Below are positions 17,221-26,154 of a stretch of 43,146 nucleotides of DNA, one piece after another (position 1 is the stretch's first letter; each line of letters opens with the position of its first letter). The DNA lies in contig CADEGN010000030.1 of the NCBI GenBank assembly GCA_902826865.1, positions 1 through 43,146 on the forward strand. The letters run 5' to 3'. The notes beneath the pieces are model-generated. The model was given only the letters and a program-made list of their open reading frames with translations, searched no databases and was not told where the DNA came from. Origin of the DNA: an uncultured Myxococcales bacterium. Lineage in GTDB: Bacteria; Myxococcota_A; Polyangia; Nannocystales; Nannocystaceae. A program made the position numbers and the translations under genes.

Positions 17221-19571
17221 GGCGCAGCCCCCAGGCGGGCGTCAAGGCGAGACAGCTTGGCCGCGGCGTCGCGATGGCCCAGGCCGCGCGCACGTTCGTA
17301 CTGCGTGCGCGCGTCGTTGTAGCGCAGCACCTTGAAGTAGACGTCGCCGAGGTCGATCCGCAGGGTGCTGTTGCGCGGCGCGACCGCGATCGCGCGCTCG
17401 AGGTAGCTCGCCGCGGCATCGTAGTTGCGGCGCTGGAACGACACCTCGGCGAGGCCGGCGAGGGCAGTGATGTCGCTGCGATTGGCCGCGAGGGCACGGT
17501 GAAAGGCCTCGGCGGCGGCGTCGAGATCGCCGCGGCGCAGCGCGGCGTGGCCGCGCTTGGCCTCGTCGCGGGCGTGCTGGGGGTCGGTCGCCTTGGCCGC
17601 GTCCACCTCCGCCACCTCGGTGGCGTGCGCGGCCGCGGTGGCCTTCGCAGGAGGGTCTGCGCGCGCCGGTGTGGCCTCGCGCGGCGCGGGCACGCGCGCG
17701 GCGTCGTCGATGCCGTTGGGCGCGACGCTGTCCTCGGGCCGCGTGGTCGCGACGGCGATCGCGGCCTTGCGTGCCCGCCCCCGTGCCACGGCGTCGCGTC
17801 CGGGATCGTCGAGCACGGCCTGCAGCGCGGCGGTGAGCGCCGCGGGGGGCTCAGGCGTGTGGGCGTAGGTCTGTTCGAGCCGACGCGAGCGCAGCTCGGG
17901 ATCCTCCGTCGCCAGGGCCTGGGCGGGCGCCACCGCGACGAGCTCATCGTCGGCGAAGTCGCCGGCGGCCGCGCGCTCGCGCAGGGCGACCATCGCAGCG
18001 ACGGACACCCCGAGCCGCGCCAGCGCCTGCGGGTGTGCGTCATCGAACACCAGCGCCTCGGCGTAATACTCGGCGGCAAAGGGTCGGCCCTCGTCGAGCT
18101 CCCAGTAGCGATCCCCGAGGCCGACCAACGTCGCAGCGAACTCCTCGCGCAGGGCCGCCGCGCGCTCGTCGGCCAGCTCTGCCGCGGCGCCGCCCGTTGC
18201 CTCGAGGGCGAGGACCTTGGCGTAGGCGGTGGGCTCTTCGGCAGCGTCGAAGGGCGGATGCGCGAAGCATGCCTTGGCCGCGGCGGCACGGGCCTCGACA
18301 ACGAGTTGCTCGACCGCGGCCGTCTCGGCGTCGTCAGGGGCCAGGGCCGGCGCGATTACCAGGGCCCACAGTGCCGCGCCGCCGGCCACCAGGCCTGCCG
18401 CGCCCGCGACTGCGCGACTGAAGCGTCGCGGCCGATCGAGCTGCAGCGCCGCGACCAGGGCCTGCATCGACGGCCACCGCTCCGCGGGATCGCTGGCGAG
18501 GCCGCGCTGCACGACCTTGCGCAGCCATCCCGGTACACCATGCGCCGGCGGATCGACCATCTTGCCGGCGATCACCGCGGCGCGCACCGCTTCGGGGGTG
18601 TCGCCGACGAAGGGACGCGTGCTCCACAGCGCTTCGAACAGCGCCACGCAAAGTCCGAACTGATCGCAGCGAGCGTCGACCCGCTCGCCCCGGTGCTGCT
18701 CGGGGGCCATGTATGCCGGCGTGCCCGCGGTCGGGCCCGTCAGCGACCCGGCATCGATCGTGACGATCGGCGGCATCGACGGGGAAGGCGACGGCGGCAG
18801 GGACGACGCGTCGAGATCGAGGGCGCGGGCCAGGCCGAAGTCGGCGACCTGCACGCGCCCATCGCGGCCAACCAACACGTTGCCCGGCTTTACGTCGCGA
18901 TGAACCACGTTGGCGTCGTGGGCCGCCGCGAGGCCGCGGGCCGCGGCGACGAAGACGTCGCGGATCTCCTGCCACGACCGCGGCTGTTCGGCGAGCCACT
19001 GGCGCAACGTGCCGCCGTCGACCAGCTCCATCGTCAGGAACACCGCGTGGTGGGCATCGCCGGGATCGCCGAGCACACCGACGTCGTGCACCGCGACCAC
19101 GTTCGGGTGACGCACCTTGGCCAGGGCCTGCGCCTCGCGCAACAAGCGGCCGCGCAGCTGCGCTGGCGTCAGGCCGCGGTGGGCTCGCGCGTCGAGCAGC
19201 TTGATCGCGACCTTTCGGTCGAGCTGGGGATCGTAGGCGGCGAACACTCGCCCCAGCCCACCGCGACCCACGGCCTCGAGCACGAGGTAGCGGCCGACCG
19301 CGGCGCCGTGCTCGGGATCGGGTGGTGCCGAGGGAGTGGGCAGGGGCTCGCTGTCGGGCCGCGTGGCCTCGTCGCGCGTGCCGTCTTCGCGCGCGGCCTC
19401 GGCGACTAGGGCGACGCAGATCGGACAACCGTCTACGTGCGCGGCCATCTCGGCCCGCGCCGAGTCACCGAGGTGACCTTGGGCGTAGGCGACGATCGCG
19501 TCCTCGTCGGGGCAATCGGTGGTCACCCCGATCGCATGGTAGCATCGGCGTGCGCCGACGTACGCGCTCAT
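17217..19571 (-). CDS. Membrane Ser/Thr protein kinase with N-terminal zinc-finger motif and TPR repeats
   Basis: This is a Hanks-type protein kinase of about 784 aa. The N-terminus carries HVDGCPIC (His 45, Cys 49, Cys 52), the HxxxCxxC signature of zinc-binding anti-sigma domains. The kinase domain follows (about 94-390), with the Gly-rich loop GRGGLGRV, AIKLL, HRDVKPGN, DFGLA and APEQ, all intact. One membrane helix (about 400-425) leads into an Ala-rich outer region ending in tetratricopeptide-like repeats (about 670-780). The gene overlaps the downstream sigma factor by 4 bp. The inferred role is signal-dependent control of that sigma factor, by holding or phosphorylating it. The start is uncertain: GTG 19577, ATG 19571 or GTG 19526 are all possible. 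It is divergent from the PEGA gene. Confidence 0.88.
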   Translation of the reverse strand: MSAYVGARRCYHAIGVTTDCPDEDAIVAYAQGHLGDSARAEMAAHVDGCPICVALVAEAAREDGTRDEATRPDSEPLPTPSAPPDPEHGAAVGRYLVLEAVGRGGLGRVFAAYDPQLDRKVAIKLLDARAHRGLTPAQLRGRLLREAQALAKVRHPNVVAVHDVGVLGDPGDAHHAVFLTMELVDGGTLRQWLAEQPRSWQEIRDVFVAAARGLAAAHDANVVHRDVKPGNVLVGRDGRVQVADFGLARALDLDASSLPPSPSPSMPPIVTIDAGSLTGPTAGTPAYMAPEQHRGERVDARCDQFGLCVALFEALWSTRPFVGDTPEAVRAAVIAGKMVDPPAHGVPGWLRKVVQRGLASDPAERWPSMQALVAALQLDRPRRFSRAVAGAAGLVAGGAALWALVIAPALAPDDAETAAVEQLVVEARAAAAKACFAHPPFDAAEEPTAYAKVLALEATGGAAAELADERAAALREEFAATLVGLGDRYWELDEGRPFAAEYYAEALVFDDAHPQALARLGVSVAAMVALRERAAAGDFADDELVAVAPAQALATEDPELRSRRLEQTYAHTPEPPAALTAALQAVLDDPGRDAVARGRARKAAIAVATTRPEDSVAPNGIDDAARVPAPREATPARADPPAKATAAAHATEVAEVDAAKATDPQHARDEAKRGHAALRRGDLDAAAEAFHRALAANRSDITALAGLAEVSFQRRNYDAAASYLERAIAVAPRNSTLRIDLGDVYFKVLRYNDARTQYERARGLGHRDAAAKLSRLDARLGAAP

Positions 19572-19630
19572 CACCACGGAGAGCCGGCTCCGCCCCCGCC
19601 CGACCGGCCGCGTCGCGCCATCGATTCCCC

Positions 19631-20953
19631 ATGATTGCCATCGTGAAGGCCATCGAGGGTGGTGCCACCGGGCGATCGCGCGCCGGTGCCCGCCCGCTCA
19701 TTGCCGCGCTCGTGGCCGCCTTGCTGGCACTGCCCGTCACCGCTCGCGCGGCGCCGGCGGGACCCACCGTGCCCGCAGAACCGGTGGCGGCATTGCCCCT
19801 GGCCTTCGACGGCGACTTGCCGGCCTCGTGGCGCGCGGAGCTGGCCGTCCGCGTGCGCGAGGGCCTGGGCCGCGACGGCCGCGAGGTGCTCGCCATCGAG
19901 GTCGCCGCGGGCTGCGACGACGCTTGCGCGCGCGCCCAGGCCGCAGGGGCGGGGGCGCGCTGGCTCGCGCGCACCTCGGTGGCCGTGCGCGCTCGCGACT
20001 TCACCCTGCGACTTTCCCTCGTCGATCTGCGCACCGGCGCGATCGTCAGTGAGACCGAGGCGAGCTGCGAGGTGTGTGCCGTGGCCGAGGTCGGCGACGT
20101 GCTGGCCGATCGCGCGGCGGTGCTCGCGGCGAAGCTCGCCAGCTTGGCCCAGGCGTCGCCGCGGTTCCGCTTCGACAGCGCGCCCGATGGCGCCGCCCTG
20201 GTCCTCGACGGCAAGGCGATCGGCACTGCTCCCACCGAGCGCACCGTCGAGCCCGGTCGTCACCGCGTTGGCGCGAAGCTCCCGGGCTACGCGCCCCTCG
20301 AGCTGCAGTTTGACGCGGTCGCCGGAACCCGCGAGGCCCTGCGGCTCGAGCTGTCGCCCCTGCCACCCAAGCCGGGGCTGCGTCGCGGCGGCTGGGCGGC
20401 CGTTGGCATCGGCCTCGGCATGGTCGGCATCGGCGCGCCGTTGATCGCCGTCCACGGCCGCCCCTACCGCGACCGCTGCTCGGGTGACAACGTTGATGCC
20501 GAAGGCGACTGTCGGTTTCGCCTCGACACCCGCACCGGCGGCGCGGTGGCTGTGAGCGTGGGCGTGGCGGCGTTGATCACCGGCGTCGCGCTGCTGGTGG
20601 TCGGCTCGCGCCGGGCTCGCAGCGATCGTCGGACCTCGCGGCTGGTGGTCGGCGGCGTTCCGGGCTCGCAGCGATCATCGGACCTCGAAGGCGCCGATGC
20701 TCGGCGGATCGCCGTAGCACCGTCCGCGGTAGTCGCCGCCTACGCCCTCCACGGGTGTGCCCGCGCCCGCGGCGGGGCTTCCTGCGGCGATCGATCCGTC
20801 GTCGGCGAGCTGCGGATCGACGCCGACCACACCGCCGTCCTCGGCGACCGGCAGGCCTGGATCCGACTGTCCGGGATCGTCCTGGGCGAACCACAGGTTG
20901 TGGGCGAAGCTGAAGGTCTCGGGCGCGGTGTCGGATCCGACGTTGACCACTGA
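19631..20953 (+). CDS. PEGA-domain secreted protein with a foreign 3' end
   Basis: The N-terminus is a signal peptide (Arg-rich, then LIAALVAALLALPVTARA). Residues about 45-175 look like the protein family that sits beside myxobacterial kinases; a PEGA domain follows (about 178-250; SAPDGAALVLDGKAIG, EPGRHRV, PGYAPL). Two C-terminal membrane helices end at LLVVGSRRARS near residue 330. From residue 342 to the stop the reading frame runs through a 295-bp segment identical to the 3' end of a beta-helix lipoprotein gene, read in antisense. The last 98 or so residues are therefore an accident of duplication, not part of the family. The natural C-terminus has probably been lost. It is divergent from the kinase gene, so shared regulation is likely. 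Confidence 0.75.
   Translation: MIAIVKAIEGGATGRSRAGARPLIAALVAALLALPVTARAAPAGPTVPAEPVAALPLAFDGDLPASWRAELAVRVREGLGRDGREVLAIEVAAGCDDACARAQAAGAGARWLARTSVAVRARDFTLRLSLVDLRTGAIVSETEASCEVCAVAEVGDVLADRAAVLAAKLASLAQASPRFRFDSAPDGAALVLDGKAIGTAPTERTVEPGRHRVGAKLPGYAPLELQFDAVAGTREALRLELSPLPPKPGLRRGGWAAVGIGLGMVGIGAPLIAVHGRPYRDRCSGDNVDAEGDCRFRLDTRTGGAVAVSVGVAALITGVALLVVGSRRARSDRRTSRLVVGGVPGSQRSSDLEGADARRIAVAPSAVVAAYALHGCARARGGASCGDRSVVGELRIDADHTAVLGDRQAWIRLSGIVLGEPQVVGEAEGLGRGVGSDVDH
20611..20687 (+). repeat. 28-bp direct repeat pair at the duplication junction
   Basis: The 28-bp string beginning ccgggctcgcagcgatc occurs at 20611-20638 and again at 20660-20687 with one mismatch. The second copy belongs to the duplicated 295-bp block; the first lies in the PEGA gene just before it. 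This may be the short homology used in the recombination, or the trace of an earlier partial duplication. Confidence 0.75.
20656..20950. repeat. 295-bp duplicated segment, copy at the PEGA locus
   Basis: This block matches 25860-26154 along its whole length as far as I could compare it. On the minus strand it encodes the last 90 or so residues of the beta-helix lipoprotein (ending GAFEVR) plus about 20 bp beyond the stop. It has no start or signal peptide here, so it is a gene fragment. It fused with the 3' end of the PEGA gene on the plus strand. Confidence 0.9.
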
Positions 20954-21163
20954 TCTGCGCCGTGGGCGCCGCCGCGGCCGACGAGATCGCGGGACAGCTC
21001 CACGCGCCAGCCCACGCGCTAAGCGAGCGTCACGTTGCCTTGAGCTCCGGCTCAACCCGGAGCTCAGCTGCGTGCCATCGCTCGCCGCGCCAAGGTCGGT
21101 CGATCGATCGATCGGGCTCGGGCTCGGGAGGTTGACGTGCTGCCGCGCTGTGATTGACGGGGC

Positions 21164-23572
21164 GTGGTCGGCGAGACTACTTTGAACTGTCGAGGTGTTC
21201 GCCATGCCCACTCGGTTCTCGGTTCTCGGTTCTCGGTTCTCGGTTCTCGGTTCTCGGTTCTCGGTTGCTTGATCGTGAACGGCTGTGCTGCGGAACCACC
21301 GCTTGAATTCCGCGCCGCCGAAACTACCTCCACGTCGCCGCCTGCGGAACCGAGTGATGACGAGTTGCCCGATCGCGACCAGCTGCTCAAGAATCCCTGG
21401 ATCGACGCGGCCTCCTTGCCCGAGGCCCCGCTGTTCGAAGCACTGAACGACCCGGCGGGGCGTCGCTACGTCGTCGGCGAAGGCGGGTACGTCGACGCAG
21501 AAGGCGGGGGCGAAAACCCGCTTGCGTCGGCGCGTACGATGGACGCCGGGCCACCGATCGAAGCGGAACCAGTATCACCCGAAGATGCGGCCCCACTTGC
21601 GAGCTCCTCCCCTGTCGAGGCCGGGCTGCTCGCGAGGCTCGTGGCTGCCGATCCTGCGGACTCAATCGATGTCTCATTTGTGCTTCGTTCTGGCGAGACC
21701 GGGATGCAGGCCGCGTTCGACCGCGCGATGGCGACTGGGGTCGTCAGCACCGAGGGCGACGCGGCGGATTGGCGAAGCGCGTACATGACCGCGAAAGCAG
21801 AGCGGATCGCCGCGCTGTCCCAGGATCTTGTTGAGACCATCGAGGCAGGGGGTGGCACGGTCCGGTTCCGCGCTCAGAACGTAGGTATCCTGACGGCTCG
21901 ATTGCCGGCACGGACCGCGCTGGAGGTCGTCGAAGATCCCGCGATCCAATTCGCGGGACTCACCGAGGGAACCGCGACGCCGCTCGCGGACAGCGACGGC
22001 ATCGTCCAACAGGATGCCGCGCAGATCCGTCAGTTCGTGACCAACGGATACACCGGCGATTTCTCGTCGGGGCGGCTGGTGGCGGCCATCGTGGAGCCGG
22101 CGGTCGAGGACCAGGTGAATCTCCGTAGCTTCCGGGTCGATCACGGGGCGTGGCGCGACGGAGACTCGACCAGCACGTTCCGGTTCTCGCCCGGCGTAGG
22201 AGTGACCGGAAAATGGCAGTGCATCCTCGACTGCCCGGAGTCAAGCGCGATCGCGTCGGTGGCCACGTACCCGGTGACGCATCCCCCGGGAACCCATGCG
22301 ACGAACATCGCCGGGATCATCTTCGGCGATCTCACCAACTCGCCCCCACAAGTCCCGAGCGTGGCGGTTGCGGATCGGGAGCGAACTAGCGGTTTCGCGC
22401 GCGAAACGCTGGCTCACTTCTACCTGGTTGATACCGATCCCGAAGCGCTCACCGCCGCGTTCGACCATATCGACGGACTCTTGGGCGGCCAGCTGCCACC
22501 GCCCGCAGACGTCGTGAACGCGTCGCTGCGCCTACCCGCGGCCCCAATCTGCGAGGGAATCTCGCTGCTCTCGATGGCCGCGAACACCCTCTACCTGGAT
22601 GGGGTCGCGGTGTTCGCGGGTGCCGGAAATGAGGAGGGGTCTTCGACCGACTGCAAAGTGGGGGCGCCTGCCGACGCCATCGGGGCATTCGCTGTCGCGG
22701 CCCATGGAAACACCTCCGGGAACGCGACGAGCGTGCGCACGGCCGGGTTGTACCATGTCGTCGACAACAGCGAGGGAAGCGCGTGGGGCGGCAACGCCAC
22801 GCAAGGGGACAACCGCTCGATTATCGCGCTCAGCGCCCCAGGTCCTCGAACGTATCGGATCTCGCCGGCCAGCAGCACCGCGATCTCGTCAAGCGTCTCG
22901 ACGGGCAAGACCAGCTACGCGACCGCGGTGGTGACGGCGGCCGCGCTCGACATCATGGACTATCATATGTCCGGTGGTTCGAGCTGGATCAGCGCGCCTG
23001 GGGCTCTGTATTCGGCGATGCTCGCGATGGGAGACCGACAAGCGACGTCAGGGAAGGTCAATCAGGTCCCCGACCATCACTGGGGCGTCGGGCGGCTGCG
23101 GGTGCGGCTGTTCGGAACCCTCGGACTGGATTCGCCGTTTTGGTGGTACCACGGCGTTACGTGCATCGGTCAGGGCGAAACGTGGGACTTCAATCTCGCA
23201 GGAGGCATCGTTCCAGCCGACATCGACGCCGTGAAGGCGGCAGCCTACTGGTACGACCATCGCCAACCGATGAATGTGGGTGCGCCGCAGATCGCGAACG
23301 TCAACCTCTCGATCAGGGACTCCGCGAGCGTGATGGCCATCGACAACGACGCCTACGACAATAAGGCCGTGGTCTTCAAGACTGTCTGGCCCGACAACGA
23401 ACCTGTGATTCTGCGGCTGCAGGGGAGCGCGGGCGTAACCGGGCACGTGGACCCGACCTGTGGCGTGAATCAGATCGCGGTCTACTTTCTCATTTTCGCC
23501 GAAGACAGCGATCGCGAGTCGCCGACGTATGATCAAGTCACCGGCGTGGGGATCTACCCGGAGCACCTATGA
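21164..23572 (+). CDS. Subtilisin-like (S8 fold) secreted lipoprotein
   Basis: This is a predicted exported serine-peptidase-like protein of about 802 aa. A repeat-encoded hydrophobic stretch leads to VNGC (Cys 41), a possible lipobox. The S8 motifs are divergent but can be traced: AAIVEPAVED has Glu 311 where the catalytic Asp should be, HATNIAGII carries the His (378), AGAGNEE the oxyanion Asn (489), and KTSYATAV the nucleophile Ser (584). The C-terminal 200 residues look like a beta-sandwich. The Asp-to-Glu change means activity is uncertain. The GTG at 21164 is in frame; an ATG at 21204 lies in another frame and reads through the same heptamer repeats. The stop overlaps the start of the next lipoprotein gene (ATGA), so the two are co-expressed. 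Confidence 0.78.
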   Translation: MVGETTLNCRGVRHAHSVLGSRFSVLGSRFSVLGCLIVNGCAAEPPLEFRAAETTSTSPPAEPSDDELPDRDQLLKNPWIDAASLPEAPLFEALNDPAGRRYVVGEGGYVDAEGGGENPLASARTMDAGPPIEAEPVSPEDAAPLASSSPVEAGLLARLVAADPADSIDVSFVLRSGETGMQAAFDRAMATGVVSTEGDAADWRSAYMTAKAERIAALSQDLVETIEAGGGTVRFRAQNVGILTARLPARTALEVVEDPAIQFAGLTEGTATPLADSDGIVQQDAAQIRQFVTNGYTGDFSSGRLVAAIVEPAVEDQVNLRSFRVDHGAWRDGDSTSTFRFSPGVGVTGKWQCILDCPESSAIASVATYPVTHPPGTHATNIAGIIFGDLTNSPPQVPSVAVADRERTSGFARETLAHFYLVDTDPEALTAAFDHIDGLLGGQLPPPADVVNASLRLPAAPICEGISLLSMAANTLYLDGVAVFAGAGNEEGSSTDCKVGAPADAIGAFAVAAHGNTSGNATSVRTAGLYHVVDNSEGSAWGGNATQGDNRSIIALSAPGPRTYRISPASSTAISSSVSTGKTSYATAVVTAAALDIMDYHMSGGSSWISAPGALYSAMLAMGDRQATSGKVNQVPDHHWGVGRLRVRLFGTLGLDSPFWWYHGVTCIGQGETWDFNLAGGIVPADIDAVKAAAYWYDHRQPMNVGAPQIANVNLSIRDSASVMAIDNDAYDNKAVVFKTVWPDNEPVILRLQGSAGVTGHVDPTCGVNQIAVYFLIFAEDSDRESPTYDQVTGVGIYPEHL
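21211..21266 (+). repeat. Heptanucleotide tandem repeat, 8 exact copies of CTCGGTT
   Basis: Eight perfect tandem copies of a 7-bp unit sit in the signal-peptide-coding part of the subtilisin-like lipoprotein gene. Because 7 is not a multiple of 3, gain or loss of one copy shifts the reading frame. In the present state the repeat encodes SVLGSRF units from the upstream GTG, while the ATG at 21204 runs to a stop at 21270-21272 just after the repeats. Confidence 0.95.
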
Positions 23573-24939
23573 CCCCGCTGGCCCGCGCATGCGTGGCGGT
23601 TGCCCTTCTGGCGTCGGGGTGCCCGAGTGACGACGGGAACATCGCATCGCCCGCGGAGAGTTCCAGCTCGGGCGCGAACGCCAGCAGCAGTACGAACGAC
23701 GCGACATCGTCGGGTTCGACGGGCGCCGTGCCGGTCTGCGGCAACGGTGTGATCGAGGCCGGCGAGCTATGCGACGGCGCCCCCGTCGCGGGCGTTGCCT
23801 GCCCAGAATCATGCACGTTCGAACCGGGAAGCGAGCTGTGGTACCTCAGCTATGGAGACCCGGTGGACCTGGACAGCTGCGGCGGCGTCGCGATCGACGG
23901 CCAGGGGCGCATCGTCGTCGCCGGCGGCGCGGCGCTCCCCGGGTGGAAGAGTTTCGATGCCGCCGCCAACGAGCTTGCGAGTGCATCGCTGCCGATGCAC
24001 ATGGCCGCGATCGGAATCCATGGCGTGGTTGCCACCGAAGACGAAGTGACCGTGCTCGCCGGCCACGTCTTCGACGGTACCTGGGTCGGAGGCTACTCGC
24101 ACGACGGCACGCTCAACTGGGAGCTGTGGGAACAAGTCGAAGAGCCCAAGTCGAATGCACTACCCGGCTCGATCGCGCTGGACGAGGACGGCGCGGTGTT
24201 CGTGGTGTACAAGGACAGTCTTGGGGGCGAGCGGCCCGGATATGCGATGTGGATCGACGGGGGGATCGTCACCGAACGCTGGCAGTTCACGGGACCACAG
24301 ATCAGCGTTGGTCTGGATGTGACATCGTACGGGGTGCTGCGAGCGATGCCGATCTCGCCGACGCGCTATCTCGTTTCTGGGAGGGTCGCGGTGTCGGGCA
24401 CGAACGACGCCTTCTTGGCGTTGCACGAAGGCGAGGCGCCGGCCGTGTGGCGGCAGTTCGCAGGCTTGGGCTCCGACATCGGCGTTCCCTACTCCCAAGC
24501 GCTTCTGCTCCCGAACGATCAGTTTGCCGTCGGCTGGTCGACGCTGCGGGACGACGGGAGCTCCGAGGCGATCGTCTCGGCCTATGACCTCAGCGGCGAA
24601 CTCGCATGGGAGACGAAATGGGACGACCCCCCCTATCGCGTGGAGGTTCGGCGCCTCGCCCAGCACGCGGACGGGCGTATCGTCGCAATCGGCAGCTGGC
24701 AAGACTTCGCTGGGGCGCAGGCTGCCCACAACTACGACCAGATCCTGCTCACCTACGCGCCGAGCGGCGAGCTGCTGTGGACGAAACGCTACAGCCGCCA
24801 CGAAGACCCCGAGGGCGGTTCGAACTGGGATTACGGCATCGGCATTGCGGTGCACCCGGATGGGTTCGTGGTCACGTGTGCGAACTCGTACATCCCCGGT
24901 CGGGAGTACGAGATCGTCGTGCGCGCGGTCGCCCCGTGA
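23569..24939 (+). CDS. Secreted beta-propeller-like lipoprotein
   Basis: This is a predicted lipoprotein with a clear lipobox (LLASGC, Cys 18), a Ser/Thr/Gly linker (about 20-48) and the myxobacterial Cys motif CGNGVIEAGELCDG. A series of blade-like repeats follows (GVAIDGQGRIVVAG, SIALDEDGAVFVVY, AQHADGRIVAIGSW, GIAVHPDGFVVTC). Such propellers are usually binding modules; no enzyme motif is visible. The start ATG overlaps the stop of the subtilisin-like gene, so the two probably act together at the cell surface, for example as protease and binding partner; this pairing is inferred. A paralogue with the same Cys motif and propeller lies at 33.4-34.6 kb on the other strand. Confidence 0.8.
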   Translation: MTPLARACVAVALLASGCPSDDGNIASPAESSSSGANASSSTNDATSSGSTGAVPVCGNGVIEAGELCDGAPVAGVACPESCTFEPGSELWYLSYGDPVDLDSCGGVAIDGQGRIVVAGGAALPGWKSFDAAANELASASLPMHMAAIGIHGVVATEDEVTVLAGHVFDGTWVGGYSHDGTLNWELWEQVEEPKSNALPGSIALDEDGAVFVVYKDSLGGERPGYAMWIDGGIVTERWQFTGPQISVGLDVTSYGVLRAMPISPTRYLVSGRVAVSGTNDAFLALHEGEAPAVWRQFAGLGSDIGVPYSQALLLPNDQFAVGWSTLRDDGSSEAIVSAYDLSGELAWETKWDDPPYRVEVRRLAQHADGRIVAIGSWQDFAGAQAAHNYDQILLTYAPSGELLWTKRYSRHEDPEGGSNWDYGIGIAVHPDGFVVTCANSYIPGREYEIVVRAVAP

Positions 24940-25655
24940 AATCGAGGGACACGTAGTTCTCCGCTGCGCTGAGGTCGAACAACGCAGCCTCGAATGGTCT
25001 GCTGGGCCGTCTCGCGCGGCATCACTCGGCGCCGAGCGTGGCCGAGGCGGGCGCGCTGGTCTCGTCGAGCTCCTCGACGTCTTCGACCTCGCGGCCGTTG
25101 GCGGTCCGCTTCACGGTCAGGAACGCGAGCTGGCGCAGCAGGCCGCGATCGCGAATGGCCGAGCGCGATGGGGTTGCGGACGCTAACATGCGGCGCGCTC
25201 GTGGCATCGCGTTGCGCCGGCGATCCAACGGTTTCCGCGGGCACTCGGCGTCGGTTCCGGCTGCCGCCGCAGGGCCTCGGCTCGGCGCGGGGCGAGCTCG
25301 AAAGCCACTGCCCCTTGCTCGAACGGCGTTGGCCCCCGACTCGAACACCCTATGCCTGTCGATCGGCGCACGCGTGCCCCTCGCACGATGGACCGTGCCC
25401 GCCGCTCGAACGAAGCTCGATCCCTGACTGCGGAAACCACACAGCAGCACCACCCGTTGGTCCTCGCACGACAGCACCGGCTCCGTGGACCGCGCTCTTC
25501 CACGCGGGCGGGCCGTGGGGCCGATCAGCACGACGTGGCGGGCTTGCATCCCGGGTCACACGCTTCGCCCCTGTCCCGCGAAGGGCGGTCGAGCGGTGGG
25601 CGCGCGTATGGCAGGTGAGCACGGCGGCCGACTAGCACTAGCTTGAAGAGTACCG
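24940..25655. other. Non-coding or decayed stretch
   Basis: No convincing intact gene is visible in this 0.7-kb stretch. Open frames exist on both strands, but their composition is Arg/Ala/Pro-rich as expected from GC-rich non-coding DNA. The only coding-like part is on the minus strand at about 25022-25190, where a frame ends in RGLLRQLAFLTVKRT and an acidic tail; it could be the C-terminal remnant of a lost gene. Confidence 0.5.
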
Positions 25656-25860
25656 ATGGTCCGTCTGCCGCTTGCGGTCGTCCGTTCGCGTCGCTCACGC
25701 TCGCGACGGCGTGCCGCGTCGACGACGAGCCGTCGCCGCCGCCGGAGCAGGACGATCGCGCAGCGGCGAAGGGCCGCATGCTCGAGCTCTGCAAGGAGGG
25801 CGACGACGATGCGTGTTCGCGCGTCGGACTTGCGCGTCGCTCAACGCTCGCGGTCGGCGC
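25656..25860 (+). pseudogene. Remnant of a small lipoprotein gene, frameshifted and truncated
   Basis: A start (MVRLPLAVVR) in one frame and a signal-peptide end (SLTLATAC, then RVDDEPSPPPEQDD) in another frame join into a sensible lipoprotein signal if one base is added or lost near 25685. The following ELCKEGDDDACSRVG resembles the Cys-containing repeats (C-x-x-G-D-x-x-A-C) of Sel1-like myxobacterial proteins. Coding then stops where the 3' flank of the beta-helix gene begins. I read it as a decayed gene start cut off by rearrangement. Confidence 0.4.
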
Positions 25861-26154
25861 GTTCCGGGCTCGCAGCGATCATCGGACCTCGAAGGCGCCG
25901 ATGCTCGGCGGATCGCCGTAGCACCGTCCGCGGTAGTCGCCGCCTACGCCCTCCACGGGTGTGCCCGCGCCCGCGGCGGGGCTTCCTGCGGCGATCGATC
26001 CGTCGTCGGCGAGCTGCGGATCGACGCCGACCACACCGCCGTCCTCGGCGACCGGCAGGCCTGGATCCGACTGTCCGGGATCGTCCTGGGCGAACCACAG
26101 GTTGTGGGCGAAGCTGAAGGTCTCGGGCGCGGTGTCGGATCCGACGTTGACCAC
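25860..26154. repeat. 295-bp duplicated segment, source copy in the beta-helix gene
   Basis: This is the counterpart of 20656-20950. Here the segment is the natural 3' end of the beta-helix lipoprotein gene plus about 20 bp after its stop, so this is the donor copy. The near-perfect match over the whole length points to a recent event or gene conversion. Confidence 0.9.

Noticed and set aside
21211..21266. Heptamer repeat as a CRISPR array
   Set aside because: The units are contiguous, 7 bp long and have no spacers; no cas gene is near.
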